This document shows positions 1-8,818 of a DNA stretch of 64,000 nucleotides, piece after piece (within the stretch, counting starts at the first letter, position 1; the number at the start of each line of letters is the position of its first letter). The stretch is from Rhodopseudomonas faecalis. Lineage in GTDB: Bacteria > Pseudomonadota > Alphaproteobacteria > Rhizobiales > Xanthobacteraceae. The position numbers and the translations under genes are program-made. Below the pieces are notes generated by a model. That model saw only the letters and a list, made by a program, of their open reading frames with translations. It ran no database searches and was not told the DNA's origin. The stretch is taken from the NCBI RefSeq assembly GCF_003217325.1, contig NZ_QJTI01000004.1, positions 1 to 64,000 of the forward strand, in the 5' to 3' direction.

Positions 1-33
1 CTCCGCAAGGCTCAGTTGATCTCGCTCCGCCAT
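1..33 (-). CDS. 5' end of a gene running off the left edge
   Basis: An ATG on the minus strand is preceded at good spacing by a GGAG ribosome-binding sequence and opens eleven codons without a stop (MAERDQLSLAE) up to the window edge. It points the same way as arfB and would be the next gene downstream of it. The fragment is too short to identify, and the call rests only on the start signal and open frame. Confidence 0.35.
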   Translation of the reverse strand, partial: MAERDQLSLAE

Positions 34-117
34 CGCCGTCTCCGATCCAATGCCAAACCATTGAATCACCAATCGCCAATAACGCAACGATCCCCGCAAG
101 GGGGAGGGAAACCTCGC

Positions 118-540
118 TCAGTCATCAAACCGCTTGCCGCGCCCGGCCTTGATATCGCCGCGCCGCTTTTTGCTTTCCAGACGGCGCTTTTTGGAGCCGA
201 GCGTCGGCTTGGTGGCGCGGCGCACCACCGGCCGGATCGCAGCTTCCTTGAACAATTCCACCAGCCGCTCGATGGCATCGGCGCGGTTGCGCTCCTGGGT
301 GCGGAAGCGCTGGGCGTGGATCACAATCACGCCGTCCTTGGTCATGCGCTGGCCGGCGAGCCGCGCCAGCCGCAGCGCCATATCCTCCGGCAGCGTCAGC
401 CGCTTGGTGTCGTAGCGCATCTGCGCGGCGGTCGAGAGCTTGTTGACGTTCTGCCCGCCGGGACCGGAGGCGCGCACGAAATCGAACTCGATGTCGTCTT
501 CATCGATCGCGATGGAGCGGGTGATCCGCAAGAGGGGCAT
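118..540 (-). CDS. arfB: Alternative ribosome-rescue factor ArfB (YaeJ-type peptidyl-tRNA hydrolase)
   Basis: A 140-residue protein with the release-factor GGQ motif at residues 28-30 (SGPGGQNVNK), the catalytic loop that hydrolyses peptidyl-tRNA in the ribosome. It lacks the codon-recognition domains of RF1/RF2 and ends in a strongly basic tail (about residues 105-140, rich in KKRR). In ArfB that tail inserts into the empty mRNA channel of stalled ribosomes. Length and architecture fit the family. The ATG start follows an AAGAGGGG-like ribosome-binding sequence. It lies about 160 bp downstream of two M16 peptidase genes on the same strand and may be transcribed with them or separately. Confidence 0.92.
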   Translation of the reverse strand: MPLLRITRSIAIDEDDIEFDFVRASGPGGQNVNKLSTAAQMRYDTKRLTLPEDMALRLARLAGQRMTKDGVIVIHAQRFRTQERNRADAIERLVELFKEAAIRPVVRRATKPTLGSKKRRLESKKRRGDIKAGRGKRFDD

Positions 541-699
541 GGCGGCACCAAACGGGACGGAACGAACGGACAGCGCCGCATCACCGCGGCGCTACCCAAA
601 AACAGCGCCGCCTCTGTAGCACAGCCGGCCGCGCGCTGGGAAAGGGCGCGGCGCGAGCCTCGGTCTATTCGCGTTGCGGAGCGCGCGCCCGCCCTCGCC

Positions 700-2079
700 T
701 CAATTGGCGCGCGGCGGGGTCGCGGCCGCGGGCGACTGCGCCGCAGCTGCGGCCGGGCGGCCGACCACCACGCTGAGCAGGCCATCGGCCCACAGCCGCT
801 TGGCGACGCGGCGCGCATCCTCGAGCGTCACGGCATCGACCAGCGCGTTGCGCTTCTCGATATAGTCGATCGGCAGCTTGTCCTGCTGATATTGCAGCAG
901 CGCGGTCGCCAGCTTCGAGGAGGTGTCGAGCGACAGCATCTGCGAGCCTTTGAGATACGACTTCGCTTCCTCAAGCTCGGTGGCGCTCGGGCCCTCATCG
1001 GCCATGCGCTTGATCTCGGCATCGATCGCGGTCAGCGTCTCGGCAACGCGGTCGGCGCGGGTGCCGGTGTTGCCGATGAACAGCGCCGAATGCTCCATCC
1101 ACAGCAGCGTGCCATAGACCGAATAGGCCAGGCCGCGCTTCTCGCGCACCTCATGATAGAGGCGCGAGGTCAGCGTGCCGCCGCCGACGATGTGGTTGAC
1201 CACATAGCCGGCCATGAAATCCGGATCGTTGCGCTTCAGGCCCGGGCCGCCAAAGGCCACGGCGGTCTGCGGCACGTCCATCGCCACGAATTCGCGCTTG
1301 GGCGGCTTGGTGGCCACCACATCGGCGACCGCGACCAGATCGGCCTTGGCCGGCAAGGCGCCAAAAGTGGCATCGAGCAGCCGGCCGAGCGCAGCGGCGT
1401 CGATATCGCCGACCACCGCGATCTTCAGATTGCTGCGCGCCAGCACGCGCTTGGCGTAGCTGCGCAGATCATCAATGGAGATCTTGCCGATGCTGTCGAG
1501 CGTACCGCTCGCCGGGCGGCCATAGGGATGATCGCCGAACGCCAGTTCCAGAAACTTTTTGTTGGCGTGCCAGCCCGGATTGGCCGATTGTCGGCGCAGC
1601 GTCGCGGACAGCTGCGCGCGCACCCGTTCGACATCGGCGGGCTCAAAGCGCGGCTTGGTCAGCGCCAGCCGCAGCAGGTCGAACGCCTCGTCGCGATGCT
1701 CGGTCAGCATGCGCAGCGAGCCGCGGAAGTAATCGCGGGTCGAGCTGAACGACAATTCGATCGCGCGGCGCTCCATGCGCTCATGGAAGCTGCGCGAGTC
1801 GAGATCGCCGGAGCCCTCATCGATCAGATTGGCAACCAGATGGCCGACGCCGGGCTTGTCGGCCGGGTCCTGGGTGGCACCGCCGTCAAAGCCGAACTCC
1901 ATGGCGATCAGCGGCACGGTGGCGTCCTGCACGAACCAGGCTTCGATGCCGCCGGGCGACACCAGGCGCTGTACCTTGGCGGCGGCCGAAGCGGCGGTGA
2001 CGGAAGCGGCGGCGATGCCGACGCCAATGGCGAGCACCAGCAGCGTGCGCAGCGGACGGACCATCACAGCGGCGATCAC
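700..2079 (-). CDS. M16 family peptidase homologue, catalytically inactive subunit
   Basis: A 459-residue secreted M16 (insulinase-like) protein with an N-terminal signal sequence (roughly residues 1-34) and the two-halved M16 fold, including the REKRGLAYSVYG segment of the C-terminal half that helps bind substrate. At the position of the zinc motif HxxEH it reads HLVAN (residues 80-84), so the metal ligands and catalytic Glu are missing. Bacterial M16B enzymes often work as an active/inactive pair, and the adjacent upstream gene has an intact HFLEH. The GTG start overlaps the upstream stop (GTGA) and sits behind AGGAG, suggesting translational coupling. An ATG 15 bp further in is the alternative start. 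Likely acts in the periplasm on peptides, by family inference. Confidence 0.88.
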   Translation of the reverse strand: MIAAVMVRPLRTLLVLAIGVGIAAASVTAASAAAKVQRLVSPGGIEAWFVQDATVPLIAMEFGFDGGATQDPADKPGVGHLVANLIDEGSGDLDSRSFHERMERRAIELSFSSTRDYFRGSLRMLTEHRDEAFDLLRLALTKPRFEPADVERVRAQLSATLRRQSANPGWHANKKFLELAFGDHPYGRPASGTLDSIGKISIDDLRSYAKRVLARSNLKIAVVGDIDAAALGRLLDATFGALPAKADLVAVADVVATKPPKREFVAMDVPQTAVAFGGPGLKRNDPDFMAGYVVNHIVGGGTLTSRLYHEVREKRGLAYSVYGTLLWMEHSALFIGNTGTRADRVAETLTAIDAEIKRMADEGPSATELEEAKSYLKGSQMLSLDTSSKLATALLQYQQDKLPIDYIEKRNALVDAVTLEDARRVAKRLWADGLLSVVVGRPAAAAAQSPAAATPPRAN

Positions 2080-3476
2080 GAGCGTTTCTCCTCACGCTTG
2101 CCGCCATTGTCCTTGATCAGATAACCGGTGACCGAGCGGTTCTTGTCGAGCCAGCGCTGCGCGGCGGCGCGCACCTCGTCGGAGGTCACGGCGCGGATCC
2201 GGTCCGGCCAGGCGCGGATGTCATCGACCCCAAGGCCGACCGCGAGACCGGCGCCATACCAGCGCGCCAGCGCCGCCTGGCTGTCCTGGGTGTAGATCGC
2301 TTCGGCGATCAATTGCGTCTTGACCCGCTCCAGCGCTTCGGCCGGCACGCCGTTGCTGGCGACGTCGGCGATCACTTCGTCGATCGCCTGCTCGATCTTG
2401 CCAAATTCGACGCCCGGCTTCGGGGTCACCGCCAGCATGAAGTAGCTGTCATCGACCGCGGTGCCTTGATAGGAGGCGCCGGCGCTGACCGCGAGCGGCC
2501 GATCGATCACCAGCGCCCGGTACAGATAGGAATTGGCGCCGTTGCCGATCACCTGCGCCAGCACGTCGAGCGCCGCGCTTTCTTCGGGCTTGGTGGTCAT
2601 CACCGAGGGCGCCAGATAGTAACGACGCAGCGCCGGCTGTTCGACCCGCGGATCGGCCAGCGTCACGGTGCGCGGCCCGGCCGGCACCGGCTCCTGCGGC
2701 CGCACCCGCCGTTCCGGGATCGCCGGCTGCGGCGCGATCGTGCCATAGGTGCGCTCGGCGATCGCGCGCACCTCATCCGGCTCGACATCGCCGCTGATCA
2801 CCAGCGTGGCGTTGTTGGGCGCGTAGAAGCGGCGATAGAACGCCAAAGCGTCGTCGCGGTCGAGCTTCTCGATCTCCTGGCGCCAACCGATCACCGGCCG
2901 GCCATAGGGATGGTTGAGATAGAGCGCCGCCATGATCTGCTCGGTGAGCCGCGCATCCGGATTGTTGGCGACGCGCATGTTGAACTCTTCGAGCACCACA
3001 TCGCGCTCCGGCAGCACGTTCTCATCCTTGAGCACCAGGCCGGTCATGCGATCGGCCTCAAACTCCATGATGGTGGCGAGCTTGTCACGCGGCACGCGCT
3101 GGAAATAGCCGGTGTAGTCGGTGGTGGTGAAGGCGTTCTCATTGCCGCCGATGCGCAGCACGGTCTGGCTGAAGGCGCCGGCCGGATTCTTGGCGGTGCC
3201 CTTGAACATCAGATGTTCGAGAAAATGCGCGAGCCCGGATTTGCCGGGGGTCTCGTCCGCCGAGCCGACCTTGTACCAGATCATCTGGGTGACGACCGGC
3301 GTGCGGTGATCGGGGATCACCACGACGCGCATGCCGTTGGGCAGCGTGAACGAGGCCGGCGCCTCGGAGCGCGGCGTCTGCGCGCCTGCGGCCGAGCCGA
3401 ACAGCACGGCGAGGCTCAGCGTGATCGCGGCGAAGGCCCCGCGGCCACGGCGCAACGCGCGGGCCGGCGGGTTCAT
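2076..3476 (-). CDS. M16 family zinc peptidase, active subunit
   Basis: An insulinase-family metallopeptidase of 466 residues from the ATG chosen here. It carries the inverted zinc motif HFLEH near residues 84-88 followed by MFKGT, as in processing-peptidase-like M16B enzymes. A signal peptide (AITLSLAVLFGSAAGA) implies periplasmic location. A TTG at 3509 would overlap the preceding gene's stop and add eleven residues, but the ATG at 3476 gives a more conventional signal peptide. It forms a tightly linked cluster with the hypothetical gene upstream and the zinc-less M16 homologue downstream, so the two M16 products probably form a heterodimer or heterotetramer. The substrate is unknown. Confidence 0.9.
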   Translation of the reverse strand: MNPPARALRRGRGAFAAITLSLAVLFGSAAGAQTPRSEAPASFTLPNGMRVVVIPDHRTPVVTQMIWYKVGSADETPGKSGLAHFLEHLMFKGTAKNPAGAFSQTVLRIGGNENAFTTTDYTGYFQRVPRDKLATIMEFEADRMTGLVLKDENVLPERDVVLEEFNMRVANNPDARLTEQIMAALYLNHPYGRPVIGWRQEIEKLDRDDALAFYRRFYAPNNATLVISGDVEPDEVRAIAERTYGTIAPQPAIPERRVRPQEPVPAGPRTVTLADPRVEQPALRRYYLAPSVMTTKPEESAALDVLAQVIGNGANSYLYRALVIDRPLAVSAGASYQGTAVDDSYFMLAVTPKPGVEFGKIEQAIDEVIADVASNGVPAEALERVKTQLIAEAIYTQDSQAALARWYGAGLAVGLGVDDIRAWPDRIRAVTSDEVRAAAQRWLDKNRSVTGYLIKDNGGKREEKRS

Positions 3477-3505
3477 ATGGCGCGGACCGCCAGCAATGGC
3501 GCGGC

Positions 3506-4228
3506 TCAATTGCTGGTCTCTTTGCCCGACATGATGTCGATGCGCTTATTGTTCAACGACTCCTTGGGGCCGGTGCCATAAGCATAGTCTGGCGACGGCG
3601 TCTGATAGCCGGTCGGCGGCTGGGTCAGCGTTTCGCGCGTCGGCTCGCCGGTGAAGGTCGCGGTCTCGGCCTTGTTGCCGCTGAACACGTTCCACAGCGA
3701 GCCGTTGAAGCCGAGCTGCGAGGGGCTCAGCATCGGGTTGTTGGCGCTGTTGCCGGGCGTCAGCGGCTCGGTCGGCGACGACGGCTTGGTCTTGGCCGCG
3801 GCAAGTTCGTTCGGCATCAGCGGCCGCGCGCCTTCATGGCCGACCGGCTTCTGCTTCTTGGCCTGGTCCTTCAGGCGACGCCGTTCGAGTTCTTCCGGAT
3901 CGGTCGGCCAGTTCGGCGCCGTGATCGCGGCGGCCTGCGGCGGCGGCAGATCGAGCTTGGGCGGCACCACCAGCGGCGAGCGCTCGCGATAAGTGATACC
4001 GCGATTGTCCATATTGGTGCCGCCAAGGCCGGTCATGATGTTCTTGATGATCTTCTCCTCGAAAGTGGAGTCATCATCAGCTTCCGGATCGTCAGCCCGG
4101 GCCACATTCGAGGCCATCAGCACACCGATGCCGGCCACCACGGCGATCAGCCGGAAAGCCGACCACCAGCTCGCCGACGTCAACCACTGCAACCGATCGT
4201 TGGCTTGGCGTCCACGCATTGCGTCCAT
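3506..4228 (-). CDS. Conserved hypothetical protein, membrane-anchored or secreted, proline-rich
   Basis: About 240 residues with one hydrophobic segment near the N-terminus (SAFRLIAVVAGIGVLMAS) ending in a signal-peptidase-like ARA site. The remainder is acidic, then proline-rich and of low complexity, with no catalytic motif I can recognise. The segment KIIKNIMTGLGG follows the acidic stretch. It starts the minus-strand cluster with the two M16 peptidases and ends next to their start, so it may be an accessory envelope protein for them, which is inference from position only. The ATG at 4228 is chosen over an upstream TTG and an ATG at 4219; all are in frame. Confidence 0.7.
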   Translation of the reverse strand: MDAMRGRQANDRLQWLTSASWWSAFRLIAVVAGIGVLMASNVARADDPEADDDSTFEEKIIKNIMTGLGGTNMDNRGITYRERSPLVVPPKLDLPPPQAAAITAPNWPTDPEELERRRLKDQAKKQKPVGHEGARPLMPNELAAAKTKPSSPTEPLTPGNSANNPMLSPSQLGFNGSLWNVFSGNKAETATFTGEPTRETLTQPPTGYQTPSPDYAYGTGPKESLNNKRIDIMSGKETSN

Positions 4229-4287
4229 CCCGTTCAATCGACGAACTCAGCTCGCCGTACGCTCTACTTGATTGATATCCCAAGGGA

Positions 4288-4785
4288 TCAGGGCGCTTTT
4301 ACGGCGGGTTGCCCTCGGAAACTGTCATAGAGCAGCGCTGCGACGCCGGCAACGATCGCCACGTCGGCAAGGTTAAACACATACCAATTGTAAACCTTAT
4401 CCCCGATCTGCGCATGCAGCAGCACGAAATCGACCACCGCGCCATGCGCCAGCCGGTCGATCAGATTGCCGATCGCGCCGCCGATGATCAGGCCGAGCGC
4501 CACCGCCACCAGGGTGCTGCCGGTGCGCGCCATCCAGATCGTCAGCGCCACCACGGCCACCGCCTTGACGCCGAGCATTAGCGATTGCCCGACCGGGCCC
4601 TGATCGGAGAACCAGCCGTAGCTGATCCCGGTGTTCCAGGCCAACACCAGGTCCATGAACGGCATCACCGGCACGACGCCCTGGCGGCCAAGCTCAAAAC
4701 CGTAAAGCAGCCAAAGCTTTGACGCCTGATCCAGCAGCAGCGCCAGCAGCACGGCGATGATCCCGAAGCGCAGCGGCGCGTTCAT
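4288..4785 (-). CDS. lspA: Lipoprotein signal peptidase (signal peptidase II)
   Basis: A 165-residue inner-membrane aspartyl protease that cleaves prolipoprotein signal peptides. Four hydrophobic segments are visible. The two catalytic aspartates fall in GAVVDF (D119) and FNLADVAI (D141), with the family segments AWNTGISYGWF and GGAIGNLIDR also present. The frame stays open upstream through a palindromic repeat and into ileS antisense, but the ATG at 4785 (MNAPLRFG) gives the canonical length. It lies downstream of ileS on the same strand, the common ileS-lspA order, separated by a spacer that contains the repeat at 4806-4835. Confidence 0.95.
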   Translation of the reverse strand: MNAPLRFGIIAVLLALLLDQASKLWLLYGFELGRQGVVPVMPFMDLVLAWNTGISYGWFSDQGPVGQSLMLGVKAVAVVALTIWMARTGSTLVAVALGLIIGGAIGNLIDRLAHGAVVDFVLLHAQIGDKVYNWYVFNLADVAIVAGVAALLYDSFRGQPAVKAP

Positions 4786-4805
4786 GGGCGCACGCTCACG
4801 GCCGA

Positions 4806-4835
4806 GGATGGCCGGGACGAGCCCGGCCATGACAC
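4806..4835. repeat. REP-like palindrome between ileS and lspA
   Basis: A short inverted repeat of the GATGGCCGGG / CCCGGCCATGAC type. It matches one half of the paired elements at 8660-8748, 31808-31897 and 46478-46568. It sits in the spacer of the ileS-lspA unit, where the hairpin could affect mRNA stability between the two genes (inference). Confidence 0.8.
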
Positions 4836-4858
4836 GTCTCTGTGGAGACCTGCGCCGC

Positions 4859-7800
4859 TCAAGACGCCGCCAGCCCGAGCGCCTGCCATTCGCGCAGCGC
4901 CTGAGCGTCGCGCGGCGACACGTCCGGGAATTCCGGATCGTCGCCGACCGTCGGCAGGATCTTCCAGGAACGTGCGCACTTCTTGCCCTGGGCCTTTTCG
5001 ACCACCACGCCGACATCGGCCAGTTCCGGCAGCCGGAACGCATCGGCCGGCGGCGTGTCATTGCCGCGCAGCAGGGTGACCATGGCATTCGAGGTGATGC
5101 AGATCTCGGCCCAGTCGACGTCGTACAGATCACCCATGATCTGCTCAGGCAGATAGATCATCGGCGAGGCTTCCAGCGACGAGCCGATGCGCTTGGCGGC
5201 GCGTTCGACTTCCAGCGCGCCGGTGACCACGCGGCGGATCGCGCGGACCAGCACCCACTTCTTCTCCAGCGCCTCGTCGCGATACTGCTCGAGCCCTTCG
5301 GGGAACAGCGTCAGATGCACGCTCGGTTCGCCATCGGGCCGATAGAGCTGCCAGGCTTCATCGGCGGTGAACGACAGCGCCGGCGCGAGCCACTTCAGCA
5401 CCGCGTCGCAGATGATGTCGATCGCAGTCAGCGCCGCCTTGCGGGTCAGCGACGACGGCGGCTCGCAATACAGCGTGTCCTTGCGCACATCGAAATAGAA
5501 CGCCGACAATTCGGTGTTCATGAAGTTCGCGAGCGAGGCGATCACGGTCTTGTAGTCGAACGCCGCATAGGCCTCGCGCACGATCGCGCTCTGCCCGGCG
5601 AGCTGATGCAGCATCAAGCGCTCCAGCTCCGGCATCTGATCGAACGGCACCGCCTGGTCGCGCTTGTAGTGATGCAGCGTGCCAAGCATCCAGCGGATCG
5701 AGTTGCGCAGCTTGCGATAGGTCTCGACCACGTTTTTCAGGATTTCCGGGCCGATGCGCTGATCGTCAGCGTAGTCGGTGGCGCACACCCACAGCCGCAG
5801 GATGTCGGCGCCGGACTGCGCGATCACCTTCTGCGGCTCGACGGTGTTGCCGAGCGACTTCGACATTTTGCGGCCGTTCTCATCGAGCGTGAACCCGTGA
5901 GTCAGCACATAGTCATAGGGCGCGCGGCCGCGGGTGCCGCAGCTTTCCAGCAGCGAGGAGTGGAACCAGCCGCGGTGCTGGTCCGAGCCCTCGAGATACA
6001 TCACGCTGTCCTGGCCGCCATCGACCTTGCGATGAATGCCAGCCAGCCCCGGGAAATGCACCGGGTCTTCCAGCACGAAGGCGTGGGTCGAGCCTGAGTC
6101 GAACCAGACGTCGAGAATGTCGTCGACCTTCTGCCAGTCCTCATTGGCGCGCGAACCCAGGAAGCGCTCGCGGGCGCCTTCCATGTACCAGGCATCGGCG
6201 CCTTCCTGCTCGAACGCTTCGGCGATGCGCTGATTGACCGCTTCATCAACCAGGATTTCGGCCGAGCCGTCGCCGTTCTCGCGCACGAACACCGCGATCG
6301 GCACGCCCCAGGCGCGCTGGCGCGAGATCACCCAGTCCGGACGGCTGGAGATCATGCCGGTGATGCGGTTCTGGCCGGCGGGCGGCACCCATTGCGTCAC
6401 CGAGATCGCCTGCAGCGCCCGGGCGCGCAGCGTGTCGCCAGACTTGGCGGCGCCGCCATCGGCGATGTCCTTGTCCATCGCGATGAACCATTGCGGCGTG
6501 TTGCGGAAGATCACCGCCTTTTTGGAGCGCCATGAATGCGGATACTGATGCTTGAGCTTGCCGCGCGCCAGCAGCCTACCGCGCGCGATCAATTCCTGGA
6601 TCACCGCCTCGTTGGCGTCGCCCTTCTCGCCCTTGTCGTTGATCACCCGCTTGCCGACCAAGCCGGGCACCTGCTCGGTGTAGGCGCCGTTTTCATCGAC
6701 AGTGTAGGGAATGGTCGAGGAGATGCCGCGCGCTTCCAGCGCCCTGGCATTGTGCGTCCAGATCTCGAAGTCTTCGCGGCCATGGCCGGGCGCGGTGTGC
6801 ACAAAGCCGGTGCCGGTGTCGTCGGTGACGTGATCGCCATCGAGCAGCGGCACCGTGAACTGATAACCGCCACCCAGGCCGCACAGCGGATGGGCGCATT
6901 CCAGCGACTTCAGCGTTTCGGCGGCAACGACGGCGACCTTCTCAAAAGCCACCACGCGCGCCTGCTTGAACACGCTTTCAGCCAGCGCATCGGCGAGGAT
7001 CAGCAGATCGCCGGTTTTCGCCCAGTTATCAGCCGGCGCGTCGGTGACCTTGTAGAGACCGTAGCCGATCTTGGACGAGAAGCTGATGGCGCGGTTGCCG
7101 GGCAGCGTCCAGGGCGTGGTGGTCCAGATCACGACCGACGCATCCGCCAGATCACCTCTCCCCGCTTGCGGGGAGAGGTCGGCGCGCAGCGCCGGGTGAG
7201 GGGGCGTTTCGACAAGGGAAGCCCCCTCACCCCGACCCTCTCCCCGCGCGCGGGGAGAGGGAGAAGTGACCGCGAACTTCACCCACACGGTATCCGAGGT
7301 GTAGTCCTCGTACTCGACCTCGGCCTCGGCCAGCGCGGTCTTTTCGACCACGCTCCACATCACCGGCTTGGAACCGCGATACAGCGTGCCGTTGGCAGCG
7401 AACTTCATCAGCTCGCGCGCGATCTGCGCCTCGGCGGCGTAGTTCATCGTCGCGTAGGGATGATCCCAATCGCCGATCACGCCGAGCCGCTTGAACTCGT
7501 CGCGCTGCACGTTCAGCCATTTGGTGGCATAGCCGCGGCATTCCTTGCGGAACGCGACCATCGCCGCCGAATCCTTGAAGTTCGGCTTCGGCTTGCCCTT
7601 GGAGCGGTAATTCTCCTCCTCGATCTTCCATTCGATCGGCAGACCGTGGCAATCCCAGCCAGGCACATAGTTGGAGTCGTGACCGAGCATCTGCTGGCTC
7701 TTGGTCACCACGTCCTTCAAAATCTTGTTGAGCGCATGCCCGATATGGATGTTGCCGTTGGCATAGGGCGGGCCGTCGTGCAGCACGAATTTCGGCCGTC

Positions 7801-7966
7801 CCTTGGCCACCTTGCGGAGCTGGCCATACAGGTCCATCTCCGCCCAGCGCTTGAGCAGTTCCGGCTCGCGCTGCGGCAGCCCAGCGCGCATCGGAAAGTC
7901 CGTCTGCGGCAGGAACAGGGTTTTGGAATAATCGAGGGTTTCGGTTTTTTCGGGCGTGTCGGTCAT
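4859..7966 (-). CDS. ileS: Isoleucyl-tRNA synthetase (with an in-frame palindromic-repeat insertion)
   Basis: A 1035-residue class I synthetase that charges tRNA-Ile in the cytoplasm. The HIGH motif is at residues 74-77 ([11 protein letters not shown]), KMSKS lies near residue 700 (RKMSKSLGN), and the editing-domain signature [11 protein letters not shown] is present. Just before that signature, residues about 234-273 are Arg/Gly/Pro-rich ([18 protein letters not shown]). They are encoded by a palindromic intergenic-type repeat at 7150-7266 that keeps the frame open, and such a segment is foreign to the family. The start chosen is ATG 7966 (MTDTPEKTE); the frame stays open 33 codons further upstream but without IleRS-like sequence. 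lspA follows downstream. Confidence 0.96.
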   Translation of the reverse strand: MTDTPEKTETLDYSKTLFLPQTDFPMRAGLPQREPELLKRWAEMDLYGQLRKVAKGRPKFVLHDGPPYANGNIHIGHALNKILKDVVTKSQQMLGHDSNYVPGWDCHGLPIEWKIEEENYRSKGKPKPNFKDSAAMVAFRKECRGYATKWLNVQRDEFKRLGVIGDWDHPYATMNYAAEAQIARELMKFAANGTLYRGSKPVMWSVVEKTALAEAEVEYEDYTSDTVWVKFAVTSPSPRARGEGRGEGASLVETPPHPALRADLSPQAGRGDLADASVVIWTTTPWTLPGNRAISFSSKIGYGLYKVTDAPADNWAKTGDLLILADALAESVFKQARVVAFEKVAVVAAETLKSLECAHPLCGLGGGYQFTVPLLDGDHVTDDTGTGFVHTAPGHGREDFEIWTHNARALEARGISSTIPYTVDENGAYTEQVPGLVGKRVINDKGEKGDANEAVIQELIARGRLLARGKLKHQYPHSWRSKKAVIFRNTPQWFIAMDKDIADGGAAKSGDTLRARALQAISVTQWVPPAGQNRITGMISSRPDWVISRQRAWGVPIAVFVRENGDGSAEILVDEAVNQRIAEAFEQEGADAWYMEGARERFLGSRANEDWQKVDDILDVWFDSGSTHAFVLEDPVHFPGLAGIHRKVDGGQDSVMYLEGSDQHRGWFHSSLLESCGTRGRAPYDYVLTHGFTLDENGRKMSKSLGNTVEPQKVIAQSGADILRLWVCATDYADDQRIGPEILKNVVETYRKLRNSIRWMLGTLHHYKRDQAVPFDQMPELERLMLHQLAGQSAIVREAYAAFDYKTVIASLANFMNTELSAFYFDVRKDTLYCEPPSSLTRKAALTAIDIICDAVLKWLAPALSFTADEAWQLYRPDGEPSVHLTLFPEGLEQYRDEALEKKWVLVRAIRRVVTGALEVERAAKRIGSSLEASPMIYLPEQIMGDLYDVDWAEICITSNAMVTLLRGNDTPPADAFRLPELADVGVVVEKAQGKKCARSWKILPTVGDDPEFPDVSPRDAQALREWQALGLAAS
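7150..7266. repeat. Composite palindromic repeat inserted inside the ileS coding sequence
   Basis: Two near-perfect hairpins of the type CCTCTCCCCGC/GCGGGGAGAGG lie at 7154-7179 and 7236-7261. They flank a further inverted repeat pairing GGGTGAGGGGGC with GCCCCCTCACCC (about 7194-7233). The same hairpin sequence occurs as an ordinary intergenic element at 22453-22480. Inside ileS it adds about 39 codons with no stop or frameshift. Confidence 0.9.
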
Positions 7967-8121
7967 GGCGCCGTCAATAGCGGTTTTGCTGCGCCGGGGA
8001 AACCCGAACGCATTGCACGGAAAGCAAATCTGCACCGACTTGCCCCGATTGCCGGCCTGCGGCAAGCCCCGGTTGAAAACCCTCTCCGAAAGGCTAATCT
8101 CTTGATCGAATGGAGGGTTTC

Positions 8122-8499
8122 ATGACCGCGAAGTCGCTGGCCGAGACCGTCGAGCGGTTCAAGGAGCTGCGGCGAAAAGGCGACAGCCGATCCGTCGAGG
8201 CTTTCATCTCTGATGAATCCCTGCTCGATCAGACCGAGACCATCCGCACGCAGGAGCAGGACCAGGCGGTGCGCTCCATTCCAGTGGGGCCCGAGCGCGC
8301 CGACGCGATCTTCCGGTCGGTCGCGACGCTCGCGCTCGCTGAACGGGTGTTCGGCAACCGGGACAAGGCGCAAGCTTGGCTGACACGGCCCAACCGGGCG
8401 CTGAACGGCCAACGCCCAGCCGACCTGTTGCAGGATGAGCTTGGCGCCGCCGTGGTGCAGGAGCTGCTGGAGCAGATCGACCACGGCATTTTCGCCTGA
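8122..8499 (+). CDS. Orphan MbcA/ParS/Xre-type antitoxin (toxin-binding domain)
   Basis: A 125-residue protein whose last 60 residues match the MbcA/ParS/Xre antitoxin C-terminal domain (DUF2384): LALAERVFGNRDKAQAWL, then RPNRALNGQRPADLL, ending in the GAAVVQELLEQIDHGIFA helix. In complete systems this domain docks onto and inhibits a RES-domain toxin that degrades NAD+, and the antitoxin gene lies just upstream of the toxin gene. Here only a short RES-like tail follows (8506-8574), so the antitoxin seems to have lost its partner. The ATG at 8122 is preferred because GGAGGG stands just upstream; an in-frame ATG lies four codons earlier. It is divergent from ileS. The N-terminal half shows no clear DNA-binding motif. 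Confidence 0.82.
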   Translation: MTAKSLAETVERFKELRRKGDSRSVEAFISDESLLDQTETIRTQEQDQAVRSIPVGPERADAIFRSVATLALAERVFGNRDKAQAWLTRPNRALNGQRPADLLQDELGAAVVQELLEQIDHGIFA

Positions 8500-8505
8500 G
8501 CGTCG

Positions 8506-8574
8506 ATGGAGCTGAATGCGGGGCGCATCACGATTGCCGAGATCATCCACGCGCCGTTCGACCCGCGGCTATAG
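8506..8574 (+). pseudogene. Remnant of a RES-domain toxin gene (C-terminal tail only)
   Basis: Seven bases after the antitoxin stop, an ATG opens 22 codons reading MELNAGRITIAEIIHAPFDPRL and then TAG. The ending ITIAEII..PFDPRL resembles the extreme C-terminus of RES-family NAD-degrading toxins, which commonly finish in a (K/R)-x-x-PF-x-FD-x-RL pattern. The rest of the roughly 150-residue toxin is absent, so an internal deletion seems to have fused the antitoxin end to the toxin end. The identification rests on position plus a short motif and is moderate. Confidence 0.5.
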
Positions 8575-8575
8575 C

Positions 8576-8640
8576 GTTGTCCAGCAAAGTGGATGCCGGT
8601 TCGCGTCAAGAAAACGCGTCAGAACATCAAGTTATACCAG
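8576..8640. repeat. Dispersed intergenic element (candidate)
   Basis: The segment AAGTGGATGCCGGTTCGCG followed by TCAAGAAAACGCGTCAGAAC resembles a short element I recall as common between genes in Rhizobiales. No second copy was found in this window, so the assignment is from memory only. It lies immediately downstream of the RES remnant. Confidence 0.35.
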
Positions 8641-8659
8641 AGGCCCCTACCATTGACCC

Positions 8660-8748
8660 GTCATGCCCGCGCTTGTCGCGGGCATCCACGTCTTGAAAGC
8701 GCTGCAAGATCAAAGACGTGGATGGCCGGGACGAAGCCCGGCCATGAC
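8660..8748. repeat. Paired REP (BIME-like) element, copy A
   Basis: Two different palindromes face each other: GTCATGCCCGCG..CGCGGGCATCCACGTCTT and AAGACGTGGATGGCCGGG..CCCGGCCATGAC. The inner ACGTCTT/AAGACGT sequences also pair. Copies with the same two halves lie at 31808-31897 and 46478-46568, and single halves at 4806-4835 and 52022-52051. A further small hairpin (GGTTCTGA/TCAGAACC) at 8792-8812 precedes the end of ribF. Confidence 0.9.
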
Positions 8749-8818
8749 TTGCGGATAGGTTGGTATCAATGGCCGTTGGTATCAGAGCCTCGGTTCTGAT
8801 TCACTCAGAACCAACAGC

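Noticed and set aside
16-2124. Plus-strand open frame of about 700 codons opposite arfB and the M16 genes
   Set aside because: It is antisense to two well-supported peptidase genes and arfB; its His/Arg/Gly-rich translation has no family features and is the usual shadow of high-GC coding DNA.
4786-5133. Longer in-frame start for lspA reaching into ileS
   Set aside because: The extension translates a palindromic repeat and antisense ileS; the ATG at 4785 gives the normal LspA length and N-terminus.
7154-7261. Repeated hairpins read as a short CRISPR array
   Set aside because: There are only two inverted palindromes with no regular spacers and no cas genes; the same element occurs as a dispersed REP.
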